A program made the translations under genes and the position numbers. DNA of 64,000 bases, from the NCBI GenBank assembly GCA_009782615.1, contig WRIS01000001.1, forward strand, positions 372,001 through 436,000, written 5' to 3'. The stretch is from Eggerthellaceae bacterium. Its GTDB lineage: Bacteria > Actinomycetota > Coriobacteriia > Coriobacteriales > Eggerthellaceae. Shown piece after piece: positions 35,020-43,298 of the stretch. The notes under the pieces are model-generated. The model did no database searches. It was not told the origin of the DNA and was given only the letters and a program-made list of their open reading frames with translations. Position 1 is the stretch's first letter. Each line of letters begins with the position of its first letter.

Positions 35020-36046
35020 TTTCGGCACCTTTCTCTTTGAAGAATTTCAATACCTCGATAGGATTGATGTTCGCTTTGCAAGAAACAACACACCTGCCGC
35101 ACCCCACACAAAGCATGTGATTGTGATTGGCTAAAAATCCGTTGAGTTTGTGATACATGCGATGGCGAACCCGCCCCCGCGAATTTTCGCGGAAGTTGTG
35201 TCCGCCCGCAACGAGCGCGAACTGGGGTGCCGTGCACGAATCCCAAGCACGTTCGCGTTTGCCCGTTTTGCCGTCGGGGTCTAACACGTCATAAATATCG
35301 AAGCAATAACAGGTTGGACACGTTGCTGAACAGGCAGTACAGCCAAGACAACGTCCGCCCAGTTCCTCCCAAAACGGGTCTTTGTGGAAGGCGTCCATAA
35401 GCATGGCGACTTCTTGAATGTCGGGGATTTCGCGATTGAAGCTTTCTTGACGCTGGCGCGTGGCGCTGCGAAATGCGATGCGATCCTCATCAGTTGCCAC
35501 CTGTGGATTACAGGCAGCTTCCAAGATGTTAGCCGCTTCAACGCTTGAAATGCTCACCAGGTACTTATCGCCAATGTTTTGCAGGAACAAATCATAGCCG
35601 AAGCGCGCTTCGTCGCTGTTCCACAAGTGACAAAAACAGTTCTCGTTGGGCGTGCAGCTGATGCCGACGATAAGTGTTGCGTTGCGCCGAGCAACATAGT
35701 AAGGATCAGGATACGGCCCGTCCTTAAACACCAAATCAAGGCGGTTAATTGCATTGATGTCGCAGGCGTGTGCCCCGAAAATAACCCGCGGGGTAATTTC
35801 CACCGTATAATCAGTCACTTCGTTGCAGGCTACATCGAATTCAAGCAAAGTTTCCTTCGAAGGCAAGAAGTATTTCTTCGGTGAAATAATCGTCATGGTA
35901 TAGTTGACGTCAATTTCTGCTGGGTCTTCAATAATATCGAAAACGTGAACCCCATCCCGCTTAACGGGAGCCACCACTTCGTATGACTCCATGAAGGCTT
36001 GGACGAGTACAGGAAGTTCCGCCGCATCGATTACGCGATATAGCAC
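35009..36046 (-). CDS. hydB: Hydrogenase beta subunit, 4Fe-4S protein
   Basis: 345 residues; first gene of hydBGDA. The C-terminal part has two cluster motifs, CLGCTACSATCPTC and CVGCGRCVVSCKANINP, and the N-terminal part is the domain typical of HydB/sulfhydrogenase beta and anaerobic sulfite reductase A. Electron relay between HydD and HydG; in some group 3b enzymes it also gives sulfur-reducing activity. Confidence 0.9.
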   Translation of the reverse strand: MLYRVIDAAELPVLVQAFMESYEVVAPVKRDGVHVFDIIEDPAEIDVNYTMTIISPKKYFLPSKETLLEFDVACNEVTDYTVEITPRVIFGAHACDINAINRLDLVFKDGPYPDPYYVARRNATLIVGISCTPNENCFCHLWNSDEARFGYDLFLQNIGDKYLVSISSVEAANILEAACNPQVATDEDRIAFRSATRQRQESFNREIPDIQEVAMLMDAFHKDPFWEELGGRCLGCTACSATCPTCYCFDIYDVLDPDGKTGKRERAWDSCTAPQFALVAGGHNFRENSRGRVRHRMYHKLNGFLANHNHMLCVGCGRCVVSCKANINPIEVLKFFKEKGAENAE

Positions 36047-36119
36047 GATATCCTCTCCTCTTCTTGATGTGTCTTAAAACCCTTGTGTCCCGATTCAAAA
36101 AGGAAGATACCGTACGTTC

Positions 36120-36524
36120 TTATGAAAAGAATATCCCTATCTCACGTGCGGCAGATTCCGTTGAATCGGAGCCATGAATAACATTTTCATCCATAATGAG
36201 ACCAAAGTCACCACGAATTGTGCCGGGGGCTGCTGAACTCGGGTCAGTGGCACCCATGAGTTGGCGACATTTAGAAACAGCGCCTTCGCCTGAGACAACC
36301 ATCTTTACCACCGTACCCGAAGTGATATAGCTGATAAGCCCCGCGTAGAAAGGCTTGCCTTCGTGTTCGGCATAGTTTGCCTTTGCCTGTTCATCAGTTA
36401 CAAGACCGAGTTCTAAGCGCTCGAGGGAAAGCCCCGCGCGTTCGAAGCGATTGATGATCTCACCGATATGTCTATTTCTTACCCCGTCGGGTTTAATCAT
36501 AAGATAGGTTTTCTCAACTGCCAT
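36120..36524 (-). CDS. ndk: Nucleoside diphosphate kinase
   Basis: 134 residues from the ATG at 36524 (AAAGGA eight bases upstream). KTYLMIKPDGV start and the catalytic histidine in NVIHGSDS. Transfers gamma-phosphate among NTPs. Single gene between the hydrogenase operon and the TPR gene. Confidence 0.95.
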   Translation of the reverse strand: MAVEKTYLMIKPDGVRNRHIGEIINRFERAGLSLERLELGLVTDEQAKANYAEHEGKPFYAGLISYITSGTVVKMVVSGEGAVSKCRQLMGATDPSSAAPGTIRGDFGLIMDENVIHGSDSTESAAREIGIFFS

Positions 36525-36659
36525 AGGTATATCCTTTCTGGTGGCGCACAAAGTGTGCCCTTTAACTTGTTCGTCGCACAAACACTCAGAGCGCAGATTT
36601 TGCGACGTTTGTAGCTTTTGCTTTTGCAGCGTTTACAAATTTTGCGACGCTAAAAACTT

Positions 36660-38174
36660 TTAGGCGTCCTCATCATCATCTTCTGGTTGTGGTTCTGGTT
36701 GTTGTTCCGTCTGTGGTTGTTGGTCGGGCTGAGTATCGGGTTGGGTATCAGGCGTGCCCGACAAAGGCGTGGTGTCTTGAGTCATGCCTCCATCGCTGGC
36801 TGACAAAGAACCACCACCTTCAGAAGACATCTGGCTTGCATAATAAAGTTCAACGTGGGAAACCTTCCACCCGAGCATATCGCGCACTAAAACAACCTTA
36901 TACTGTGCGTCGCCACCTTGGGGAGTACGCGCCGTAACGTATGCGGTCGTTTCGCTCATCGATTTGTTCATGCCGTCAATCCGAGCCGAACGGTCGGTCA
37001 CGATTATGTTGACCATATCGTCCACTTCGGCACCTGAATCAACAAAAAGGCTGTTCGCTGCCGCTTTCGGGTCGGCGAACAATTCTTCAATAACCGATTC
37101 TTGGGACGGGTAGCCGTATCCTTGCGTGTAGGCAAAGGCAATGGCAGCAAGCCCTAAGAGCAAAAAGACAATGACGCCCACCGCAACCTTAAGCCCTACA
37201 TTGCGGTGCTTGCGCTGCTGGCGAGCGACTCCCTTTGACCACTGTTCCAGTTCTTCGTCACTAGCGTTAAAGAACCTGTCGTCGCCCGATGCATAACCAT
37301 CCTGCACCCCGTAGGTTTCAGGATAGTAGTATTGGTCGTCTTGAGCGTAGCCATAGGAACCATCGTCAGCATAGTTGGCGGATTCGTCAGCGATAACATC
37401 AAGCCCCGACATGTCATTGCCTAAAGGCGCAATCGCGCCCGTGCCCTGAGGGGTGGTACCACTTGCAAGAGCCGCAACCGCAAGCTGGTAATCCACGCTT
37501 GCAGAATCGTTAAGATGATAGGTTTTATCCGCAAGAGCAGTTTCGAAAGCCGTCACCGCTTGCTGCATTTGACCTGCTGAAACATAGGCTTGCCCCAGAT
37601 TTGCGAACAGTTTGTTCTTGGTTGGAGCATCCATGCCAAACGGCAGAGCGCTTTCGTAAGAAGCAATCGCATCTTGGGGGCGATTGAGCGCCATGAAGCA
37701 AATGCCCAGGTTCAAAAGCGCCTTGGTGGGGTCGGGGTTTCTTTCGTCAAGCGCCGCCTGTCTAAAGGCAACTCCCGCTTCGCCTGATTTGCCAAGCTTG
37801 AGAAGAGCATTTCCCATGGCAGAATAGGCTTTGAAGGGCGTATCGTAGCGGGCATCTGCTACCGCAGCTTCAAAATAAAGAATCGCATTTTCATAATCAT
37901 GGAGTGCCGCATACGCCATACCAAGATTGTAATTCACAATACCTGATGCGTCATAGTAAGCGTCGTTGGTGGATTGCGTGTAGGCGTTAATCGCTTCATT
38001 GTAATCCTGGAGCTTTATCAGACAATTTCCGATTTGATGATACAAAAGACCCACTTCGCCCGCAGCGGGAGGGTCGTAAGTATCTTGCAAACATTCGGTG
38101 AAGATGGCAAGTGCGGTGGTGTAATCTTTTGCGTCATACGCAAGGCGGGCTTCTTGAAATATCTCGTTGTTCAT
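36660..38174 (-). CDS. TPR-repeat membrane protein
   Basis: 504 residues from the ATG at 38174 (AAAGGAAT seven bases upstream). Residues 1-235 hold about six tetratricopeptide repeats (NEIFQEARLAYDAKDYTTAL, YNLGMAYAALHDYENAILYF, LNLGICFMALNRPQDAI). A Tyr/Asp/Ser-rich linker follows, then one membrane helix (VAVGVIVFLLLGLAAIAFAY) and an extracytoplasmic domain of about 95 residues resembling DUF4878/lumazine-type, ending in a Thr/Pro/Gln/acidic tail. Function unknown; architecture suggests a membrane scaffold with the TPR part inside. Confidence 0.8.
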   Translation of the reverse strand: MNNEIFQEARLAYDAKDYTTALAIFTECLQDTYDPPAAGEVGLLYHQIGNCLIKLQDYNEAINAYTQSTNDAYYDASGIVNYNLGMAYAALHDYENAILYFEAAVADARYDTPFKAYSAMGNALLKLGKSGEAGVAFRQAALDERNPDPTKALLNLGICFMALNRPQDAIASYESALPFGMDAPTKNKLFANLGQAYVSAGQMQQAVTAFETALADKTYHLNDSASVDYQLAVAALASGTTPQGTGAIAPLGNDMSGLDVIADESANYADDGSYGYAQDDQYYYPETYGVQDGYASGDDRFFNASDEELEQWSKGVARQQRKHRNVGLKVAVGVIVFLLLGLAAIAFAYTQGYGYPSQESVIEELFADPKAAANSLFVDSGAEVDDMVNIIVTDRSARIDGMNKSMSETTAYVTARTPQGGDAQYKVVLVRDMLGWKVSHVELYYASQMSSEGGGSLSASDGGMTQDTTPLSGTPDTQPDTQPDQQPQTEQQPEPQPEDDDEDA

Positions 38175-38227
38175 ATTATTCCTTTGTTTGACCGATATTT
38201 CTTCAATGGACATTCCGTGGACAAAAC

Positions 38228-38761
38228 TTAGTCGTTTACATTTTCTATTTCGATGCCTTCAATGACATCCCCTACACGAAGAGAACGAATAACATCAAAG
38301 CCTTCTGTGGTCTGCCCAAAAACAGTATAACCGTCATCAAGCATTGATTGCGACCCTAAGCAAAGGTAAAACTGCGAACCTGCAGAATTAGGGTCTTGGG
38401 AACGCGCCATCGCAAGCGCGCCGTCCAAGTGCTTATTATTCGGATTCGTGGAATATTCCTCTTTGATAGTATAACCAGGATTGCCTGTGCCTAAGCCAGC
38501 ACAGGGGTTTTTCGCTTTTTCGATAACTTCTTCGGGCGTGAATTTGCGTGTGTTGGGGCACCCGCCCTGAATGACGAAGCCTGGGACATAGCGGTGAAAC
38601 TTCAAATCCTCGTAAAAGCCCTTGTTTGCCAATTCAACAAAGTTTGCCACGTGGATAGGGGCATCTTTGCCCGCAAGCGCCACTTTGATTGCGCCTTTGG
38701 AAGTCTTGATTATTGCGACTTCTTCCCCACCTGGCTGATAACTTGGCGTATATTGTGCCAT
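38228..38761 (-). CDS. Peptidyl-prolyl cis-trans isomerase, cyclophilin type
   Basis: 177 residues from the ATG at 38761 (AAAAGGAG seven bases upstream). Cyclophilin core: FVELANKGFYEDLKFHRYVP, FVIQGGCP, GALAMARSQDPNSAGSQFYL and FGQTTEGFDVI. Catalytic Arg in FHR is present. No signal peptide, so cytoplasmic. Confidence 0.93.
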   Translation of the reverse strand: MAQYTPSYQPGGEEVAIIKTSKGAIKVALAGKDAPIHVANFVELANKGFYEDLKFHRYVPGFVIQGGCPNTRKFTPEEVIEKAKNPCAGLGTGNPGYTIKEEYSTNPNNKHLDGALAMARSQDPNSAGSQFYLCLGSQSMLDDGYTVFGQTTEGFDVIRSLRVGDVIEGIEIENVND

Positions 38762-38894
38762 GCACGCGCTCCTTTTCACTACCGTTTCGTCTACCTTCGT
38801 CATGGCCTTCGTCATGACTTTCGTCTACCTTCGCATGCGCAAACGCGCCGCGCCTCTTCGTTGCCTCACGCGTCTGTTCGTTGCCAAACGCGTC

Positions 38895-38971
38895 TGGTGC
38901 CCTTGACAAGAATCGAACTTGCGACCTTCTGCTCCGGAGGCAGACGCTCTATCCCCTGAGCTACAAGGGCA
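38895..38971 (-). tRNA. tRNA-Arg (anticodon CCG)
   Basis: Minus-strand cloverleaf: acceptor TGCCCTT paired with AAGGGCA, encoded CCA end, D-loop TAGCTCAGGGGATAGAGC, anticodon stem-loop TCTGC-CTCCGGA-GCAGA with CCG anticodon, and T-arm GGTTCGATTC-like (AAGTTCGATTCTT). 77 bases including CCA. Confidence 0.93.
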
Positions 38972-39041
38972 CAACTGAGACAATTATACGCTATTATGGG
39001 AAGAAACTATAAAGGTATACGCAAGGAATTCACAGGTTTTC

Positions 39042-40397
39042 ATGGAAGAACAGATTCTCATCAAGCGCTTAAGCTACTCAAATGCAGGAATTGGGCATAC
39101 CAAAGAGGGTAAAACTGTCTTTGTGCCCGCGAGTGCGCCAGGTGATGTAGTGCTGATTTCAATCGATGAGGACAAGGGGAATTATTGTCGCGGACACATC
39201 GTGTCGCTGGTGGAGGCTTCTCCTGTGCGTACGGCTCCCACCTGCCCTTATGGGGAAAGTTGCGGGGGCTGCCCCTGGCAACATATCCGCTACGATGCCC
39301 AACTTGAAGCGAAGCGTGCCTCGGTTGTGTCGGCTCTTGTGCACAGTGCAGGATTTGAGGAAGAAGAGGCAAACGGGCTTGTTGCGCCTTGTAAGGCAAG
39401 CAAGCGCGAAGTGGGTTATCGCAATAAACTTGAATTTGGTGCCACTTGGGATGAGGAAAGTGGATTTAATCTTGGTTTTCACACAGAAGGTTCACATGAC
39501 TTAGTAAGCCCTGACTCTTGTTTGATTGCGCACAAGCCGATTTCTGCGAGTTTGAAAGCCTTGCGAGGAGCCTTGCGTTACGCTCAAGGAAGCAACAACT
39601 TAGGCATTTATCGGGTTGGGGTGCGGGCTAGCCTGCGTACGCACGATTTGGAAGTTGCCCTCTGGACGCCGCCGAGTGCTTTTCCGCGCGCCCACGTCGC
39701 TCAACTGCTGGAAAGCAGCTTAAAGACCACGAGTATCGTGCGCGTTATGGCGGAATCGGGCAAGGCACGCAAAATCAAAGGGGTCGAAAGCCTTGGCGGA
39801 AAAGGCTTTTGGGAAGAACAGCTGAACGACTTTATCTTTGCGACAAGCGCTCCTTCCTTTTTCCAGGTAAACACCGCACAAGCAGAAGTGCTGGTTGAAG
39901 AGGTTTTGGCGGGGCTTGGAGGCGACGGACTTGGGCGTGACGGGCTTGGGCGTGGCGCGCTTGGGCGTGGTGCACTTGTTGCCGATCTGTATGCAGGCGG
40001 CGGCACTTTTTCCGTTGCCCTTGCTGAAGCGGGCTTTGACGTTATTGCCGTTGAAGCTGCCTCAACAAGCGTGAAGGATTTGCGGCGCAACGCCGAGCGC
40101 AATCAGGTAGCCATCGAAGTAGTTGGGGGGGACAGCGCGCGAGAACTCGCGGATTTAGGGGAACTCGACGCAGTTGTGGTCGACCCTCCCCGCTCAGGGC
40201 TTGCGCCTGAAGCACTCGGCGGCATTGCGAAAGCGCAGCCGAAACGCATCGCCTACGTCAGTTGCGACCCTGCCACCTGGGCCCGCGATGTTGCACGCTT
40301 CAAAGAGTACGGATATGGGCTGGTACACGTGCAGCCTGTTGATTTGTTCCCTCAGACCTATCACGTTGAAATTGTCAGCTTTTTTGAAAAGAGTTAG
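39042..40397 (+). CDS. rlmD: 23S rRNA (uracil-5-)-methyltransferase RlmD/RumA-type
   Basis: 451 residues. TRAM domain (1-60), 4Fe-4S motif CPYGESCGGCPWQ, SAM motif LVADLYAGGGTFSVALA, DPPRSGLAPEAL and the catalytic Cys in YVSCDPATWARD. Methylates a uridine in 23S rRNA (or tRNA in the TrmA-like group). Between the central beta domain and SAM motif I lies an insertion of three 15-bp repeats coding GLGRD/GLGRG/ALGRG (39927-39971), which looks like an in-frame expansion. Confidence 0.88.
   Translation: MEEQILIKRLSYSNAGIGHTKEGKTVFVPASAPGDVVLISIDEDKGNYCRGHIVSLVEASPVRTAPTCPYGESCGGCPWQHIRYDAQLEAKRASVVSALVHSAGFEEEEANGLVAPCKASKREVGYRNKLEFGATWDEESGFNLGFHTEGSHDLVSPDSCLIAHKPISASLKALRGALRYAQGSNNLGIYRVGVRASLRTHDLEVALWTPPSAFPRAHVAQLLESSLKTTSIVRVMAESGKARKIKGVESLGGKGFWEEQLNDFIFATSAPSFFQVNTAQAEVLVEEVLAGLGGDGLGRDGLGRGALGRGALVADLYAGGGTFSVALAEAGFDVIAVEAASTSVKDLRRNAERNQVAIEVVGGDSARELADLGELDAVVVDPPRSGLAPEALGGIAKAQPKRIAYVSCDPATWARDVARFKEYGYGLVHVQPVDLFPQTYHVEIVSFFEKS
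39927..39971 (+). repeat. Three in-frame 15-bp tandem repeats inside rlmD
   Basis: Units GGACTTGGGCGTGAC, GGGCTTGGGCGTGGC and GCGCTTGGGCGTGGT, each five codons, so length changes keep the frame. They code a Gly/Leu/Arg-rich loop just before the SAM-binding strand. Confidence 0.85.
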
Positions 40398-40407
40398 GAG
40401 CACCCCC

Positions 40408-41373
40408 ATGCTTACAAAGAGCAACTTAGAAGCATTGTCGGCTTTTCGCTTTGGACATGCACAAAACACCGAAGCAGGCACAGGCGCTACCGTAGTCATT
40501 GCGCCACAGGGGGCAACGTGTGGCGTTGACGTGCGCGGAGGCGCTCCTGCCACGCGCGAGACCGACCTTTTACGACCCGAAAACATGATTGAGAACATCC
40601 ATGCGGTTGTGTTGGCGGGAGGCTCTGCCTTCGGACTTGAAGCAAGTTGCGGCGTTATGGACGCATTAGCTGCGCGCGATATCGGCTTTCACCTTGAAGG
40701 AGTGGTGGTGCCTATCGTGGTGGGGGCTTGCTTGTTCGACCTTTTGGTGGGCGAAAACTGCCACCCCGACAAAACAATGGGCGTTGCTGCTACAGAAGCA
40801 GCGTTTGGGGGCACGACTTTTGGCGAGGGAAATGTTGGTGCTGGGACAGGGGCTAGTGTTGGAAAGTTGCTCGGTGCTGCCCGCGCTATGAAAGCGGGGT
40901 TTGGTATCGAAGTGCTGCAATCGGGAGAGGTGATTGTGGGTGCGCTGGTTGCCCTTAATGCACTCGGCAATATTATCGGAGAAGACGGAAACATAATTGC
41001 GGGATGTCGCGGCGAAAACGATGCTGTCGTTGATGGCTTTGATGCTCTTTTGCACGCTGCTGAACAGGCTCAAAAAGCGGGCGAAGCGGCGGCCAGTGCG
41101 CCTCAAAATACCACACTTGGCATCATTGTCACCAACGCAAAACTCACCAAAGCCCAAGCAACAAAGGTTTCATCAACCACTCACGATGCCTATGCACGTG
41201 CCATATCTCCCGTACACACGTCGCAAGATGGAGATGCTGTCTTCACCCTTGCATCGGGCGACATTGAAGCGGCGCCCGACGTGGTGGCCGCAATCGCGGT
41301 GCGCGCCATGCAACAAGCTATATATCGTGCGGTAAAAACCGCAACCCCCGCCTTTGGGCTGCCCGCCTACTAG
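40408..41373 (+). CDS. P1-family (DmpA/L-aminopeptidase) self-processing peptidase
   Basis: 321 residues from the ATG at 40408 (AGGAG eight bases upstream), eleven bp after rlmD. Peptidase family S58 signatures: GATVVIAPQGATCGVDVRGGAPATRETDLL near the start, VVLAGGSAFGLEA, and NTTLGIIVTNAKLTKAQA where the conserved small-residue plus NT(T)LG/ATNA region marks the auto-cleavage site. Members are N-terminal nucleophile aminopeptidases or amidases. The stop codon abuts a palindromic repeat. Confidence 0.85.
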   Translation: MLTKSNLEALSAFRFGHAQNTEAGTGATVVIAPQGATCGVDVRGGAPATRETDLLRPENMIENIHAVVLAGGSAFGLEASCGVMDALAARDIGFHLEGVVVPIVVGACLFDLLVGENCHPDKTMGVAATEAAFGGTTFGEGNVGAGTGASVGKLLGAARAMKAGFGIEVLQSGEVIVGALVALNALGNIIGEDGNIIAGCRGENDAVVDGFDALLHAAEQAQKAGEAAASAPQNTTLGIIVTNAKLTKAQATKVSSTTHDAYARAISPVHTSQDGDAVFTLASGDIEAAPDVVAAIAVRAMQQAIYRAVKTATPAFGLPAY

Positions 41374-41404
41374 TGGACAGGGGACGGTACTGTGTCCTGT
41401 CCAC
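41373..41404. repeat. GTGGACAGGGGACGGTAC palindromic element, short copy
   Basis: Nine-base perfect inverted repeat GTGGACAGG/CCTGTCCAC around GGACGGTACTGTGT. First of three related copies in a 2-kb stretch (others at 42327-42416 and 43299-43367). Starts on the last base of the peptidase stop codon and may act as its terminator. Repeats of this GGACAGGGGACGGT type are known as REP-like elements in several anaerobes. Confidence 0.75.
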
Positions 41405-41408
41405 AAGC

Positions 41409-41600
41409 TTAATCGACGTCGAAAAGGGGGATGTAGCCCGCTTGCTTGATGCAGCGCTGTCCTTCAACAGAAAGCATCCAGTCTAAGAAAAGCCCGCCTA
41501 TCTCCTCTTCTTCACCACCACAAATAACACCATAGTAGTTCACGGTAAGCGGGTAGGTTTTATTCCGCAAAGTATCATCGTTTGGAGCAAAGACTCTAGA
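41409..41600 (-). pseudogene. C-terminal remnant of a PstS-like phosphate-binding protein
   Basis: Minus-strand frame without a start codon that reads VFAPNDDTLRNKTYPLTVNY, YGVICGG, then FLDWMLSVEGQRCIKQAG and YIPLFDVD before the stop at 41409. This is the typical end of a PstS/solute-binding protein (YPL..NYY, FLDW.LS.EGQ..I...GY.PL). Upstream of it the frame degenerates and meets a stop, and the mazF gene begins. Dead fragment; the rest of the gene was lost. Confidence 0.7.
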
Positions 41601-41645
41601 AGTCGGATGTCGGTTTCGAGGACGTTGTTGATAATCCCGATTTGG

Positions 41646-41984
41646 CTATTCGGTATCATCTTTTCCGATATCAAGTATTTTCGCAAGTTGTCTTGAGATG
41701 GCCCGCATTTGTTCGCTTGTTAAGACACCTACTTTTTCACAAAGCTCTTTTTTGCTAACAGTAAGGATTTTCTCCGTCATTACATAGCTGTCTTTTCGCA
41801 GTCCGTTTTTTTGACCTGCAGATATAAATACCCTTGTCATAGCGTCATCAGACTTAAACGTTGTAAATAAGCACAAAACGACCGAATCAAAACCAGCAAC
41901 GCTATCTGCCTGAACGACAACAACGGGTCTTGCCTTGCTGGCGTATCCATCATCTCGTAACGTCCAAACCTCACCGCGTTTCAT
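41646..41984 (-). CDS. MazF/PemK-family toxin
   Basis: 112 residues from the ATG at 41984, which lies inside the end of the antitoxin gene (14-base overlap). MazF features: MKRGEVWTL, ARPVVVVQAD, VVLCLFTTF near the first part and SYVMTEKILTVSKKELCEKVG with the C-terminal helix. Ribosome-independent endoribonuclease when free of its antitoxin. Confidence 0.85.
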   Translation of the reverse strand: MKRGEVWTLRDDGYASKARPVVVVQADSVAGFDSVVLCLFTTFKSDDAMTRVFISAGQKNGLRKDSYVMTEKILTVSKKELCEKVGVLTSEQMRAISRQLAKILDIGKDDTE

Positions 41985-42219
41985 TGATGGTCTTTCTGGA
42001 TAGGCGTGTGGCAAAAGCGGTTGCTTCATCCTCGGTATCAAATGCTTCTAAGGAAAAATTCTTCACCTTTGTTTCGTAGGGAAAGCCTCCTTCTGCATTG
42101 AACTGAGCAACAAACATTCTGAGCGCGTCTGAAGGCGTTGTTCCTAGAGCCTTGGTTATTTCTCTAAAGCGCTTACTTTCCTGTTCGTCTATTCTTGTTG
42201 CTATTTGTACCGCTGGCAT
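41971..42219 (-). CDS. RelB/DinJ-like ribbon-helix-helix antitoxin paired with MazF
   Basis: 82 residues from the ATG at 42219 (AAAGGAGCC seven bases upstream). N-terminal ribbon-helix-helix (AVQIATRIDEQESKRFREIT, then LGTTPSDALRMFVAQF) and GGFPYETK, as in RelB/DinJ antitoxins, followed by a toxin-binding tail. MazF usually pairs with a MazE-type antitoxin of a different fold, so this is a mixed pair. Confidence 0.8.
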   Translation of the reverse strand: MPAVQIATRIDEQESKRFREITKALGTTPSDALRMFVAQFNAEGGFPYETKVKNFSLEAFDTEDEATAFATRLSRKTINETR

Positions 42220-42248
42220 CTCAGGCTCCTTTCTATAAAACAATTATG

Positions 42249-42278
42249 ATTATAACATTATATAACAATTTCTATCAA
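42249..42278 (-). promoter_or_regulatory. Promoter of the toxin-antitoxin pair with -35 inside a tandem repeat
   Basis: On the minus strand TATAAT at 42254-42249 and TTGATA at 42278-42273, 18-bp spacer. The TTGATA lies in a 10-bp tandem repeat (see 42269-42296), so two or three -35 copies exist upstream. A TTATATAATG partial palindrome in the spacer could be the antitoxin operator. Confidence 0.55.
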
Positions 42279-42296
42279 TTTCTATCAATTTCTATC
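42269..42296. repeat. Three copies of the 10-bp repeat AATTTCTATC
   Basis: Perfect CAATTTCTAT units directly upstream of the antitoxin gene promoter. On the minus strand each unit carries TTGATA, a good -35 hexamer. Confidence 0.85.
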
Positions 42297-42326
42297 TTAT
42301 AAGTTCTTCTAAAATGTATGGATGGA

Positions 42327-42416
42327 TGGACAGGGGACGGTACTGTGTCCCCTTTAGAAATTACCGAGTTCACAATGACAGAGAAACAAAGTGGACATAG
42401 TACCGTCCCCTGTCCA
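42327..42416. repeat. GTGGACAGGGGACGGTAC palindromic element, full 90-bp copy
   Basis: Terminal inverted repeats of 24 bases with one mismatch (left 42327-42350 TGGACAGGGGACGGTACTGT..., right 42393-42416). The 42-bp interior is unique and non-coding. Full-length copy of the element also seen at 41373-41404 and, divergent, at 43299-43367. Confidence 0.8.
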
Positions 42417-42562
42417 CACGTAGCCTGTTCAAGGAAGTTCGTTAATCGCCTCTTAAAAGAGGCTGCCACCCATCAACAGGGAGAACTTACCCACCACCAT
42501 TCACCTAACACACAAAACTTTATTTGGTGAGCAATAGATACAGAAATCTGATAAACTTTTAT

Positions 42563-42696
42563 TCGCCAAATTACAAAGGTCCTAACGGGCTGATCAATAA
42601 CGTATGCAGAAGGGCATCATCCTTCAAAGACGTTATTGATCTTTGTAGTTTGGCGACTAATGGATGTATGCCCTTCTTCCTATGGCATGTTTTTTT
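42563..42696. other. Highly structured non-coding element with alternative pairings
   Basis: Outer stem 42563-42578 (TCGCCAAATTACAAAG) pairs with 42641-42656 with one G-T type mismatch; inner stem GATCAATAACG (42592-42602) pairs perfectly with 42631-42641; apical GAAGG (42609-42613) pairs with CCTTC (42621-42625). A competing perfect ten-base pairing joins 42608-42617 to 42668-42677 (ATGCCCTTCT). Seven T follow at 42690-42696. Lies 50-185 bp before the lipoprotein start on the plus strand, no reading frame. Could be a cis-regulatory leader, a small RNA, or a relic of a repeat element. Confidence 0.55.
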
Positions 42697-42747
42697 CGCG
42701 AGGGTATTCCATCCATCACTCATTAGTATGACGATTGGAGAGAAACA

Positions 42748-43248
42748 ATGAAAAGAAAAACCGCCACTATCGAGACAACAAACAATTTCAGAAGAGAGAC
42801 GGGTTCCCGGACACCCTTAGCGGCCATTAGCATCATCGTTGCATTATGCCTATTTTGGACGATGCTTTTAGCAGGATGTTCGTCGAACTCTGAAAAGCCT
42901 GCTGACACCAACAATCCTCCCGCTACCGACCAACAAGCTGGGGAGACAGAATCTTCAGCTCAGCCTTCAGATTCCAGCGATTACTCTTGGCGTCAGCTTA
43001 TAAAGGACTATGAGTCTTGGGCAGATGCCTATCTGGTGTTCGTTGAGAAATATAAAGAAAACCCAACCGATCCTGCTCTCCTGAGCGACTATGCCAAGTT
43101 GGCAGAAGAATCGGCTCAATGGAGCGAGAAAGTGGAAGCATGGGATACAAACAGCCTGACGCCAGAAGAAGCCGCCGAGTACACAGAAGCATGTAACCGG
43201 ATAAGCCAAAAGGTCTTAACGGCATCCAATCTCCTTCTAGGAGGCTAG
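42748..43248 (+). CDS. Small lipoprotein, accessory
   Basis: 166 residues. Twin-basic but not twin-arginine N-terminus, hydrophobic core (PLAAISIIVALCLFWTMLLAGC) with lipobox LLAGC, a Ser/Thr/Pro/Gln linker and an acidic helical domain of about 90 residues (WRQLIKDYESWADAYLVFVE onward). Similar in layout to small secreted helical lipoproteins of unknown role in gut anaerobes. GGAGAG ribosome site five bases before ATG. Flanked by palindromic repeats on both sides, suggesting an accessory insert. Confidence 0.75.
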   Translation: MKRKTATIETTNNFRRETGSRTPLAAISIIVALCLFWTMLLAGCSSNSEKPADTNNPPATDQQAGETESSAQPSDSSDYSWRQLIKDYESWADAYLVFVEKYKENPTDPALLSDYAKLAEESAQWSEKVEAWDTNSLTPEEAAEYTEACNRISQKVLTASNLLLGG

Positions 43249-43298
43249 TGACAAGTCAGTTCCTTAACGACTAGTAATAAAAGAGAGTACCGTTCCAA

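Noticed and set aside
40174-40407. Upstream extension of the P1 peptidase into rlmD
   Set aside because: Overlaps the conserved end of rlmD in another frame; ATG at 40408 has a proper ribosome site and the family's usual start.
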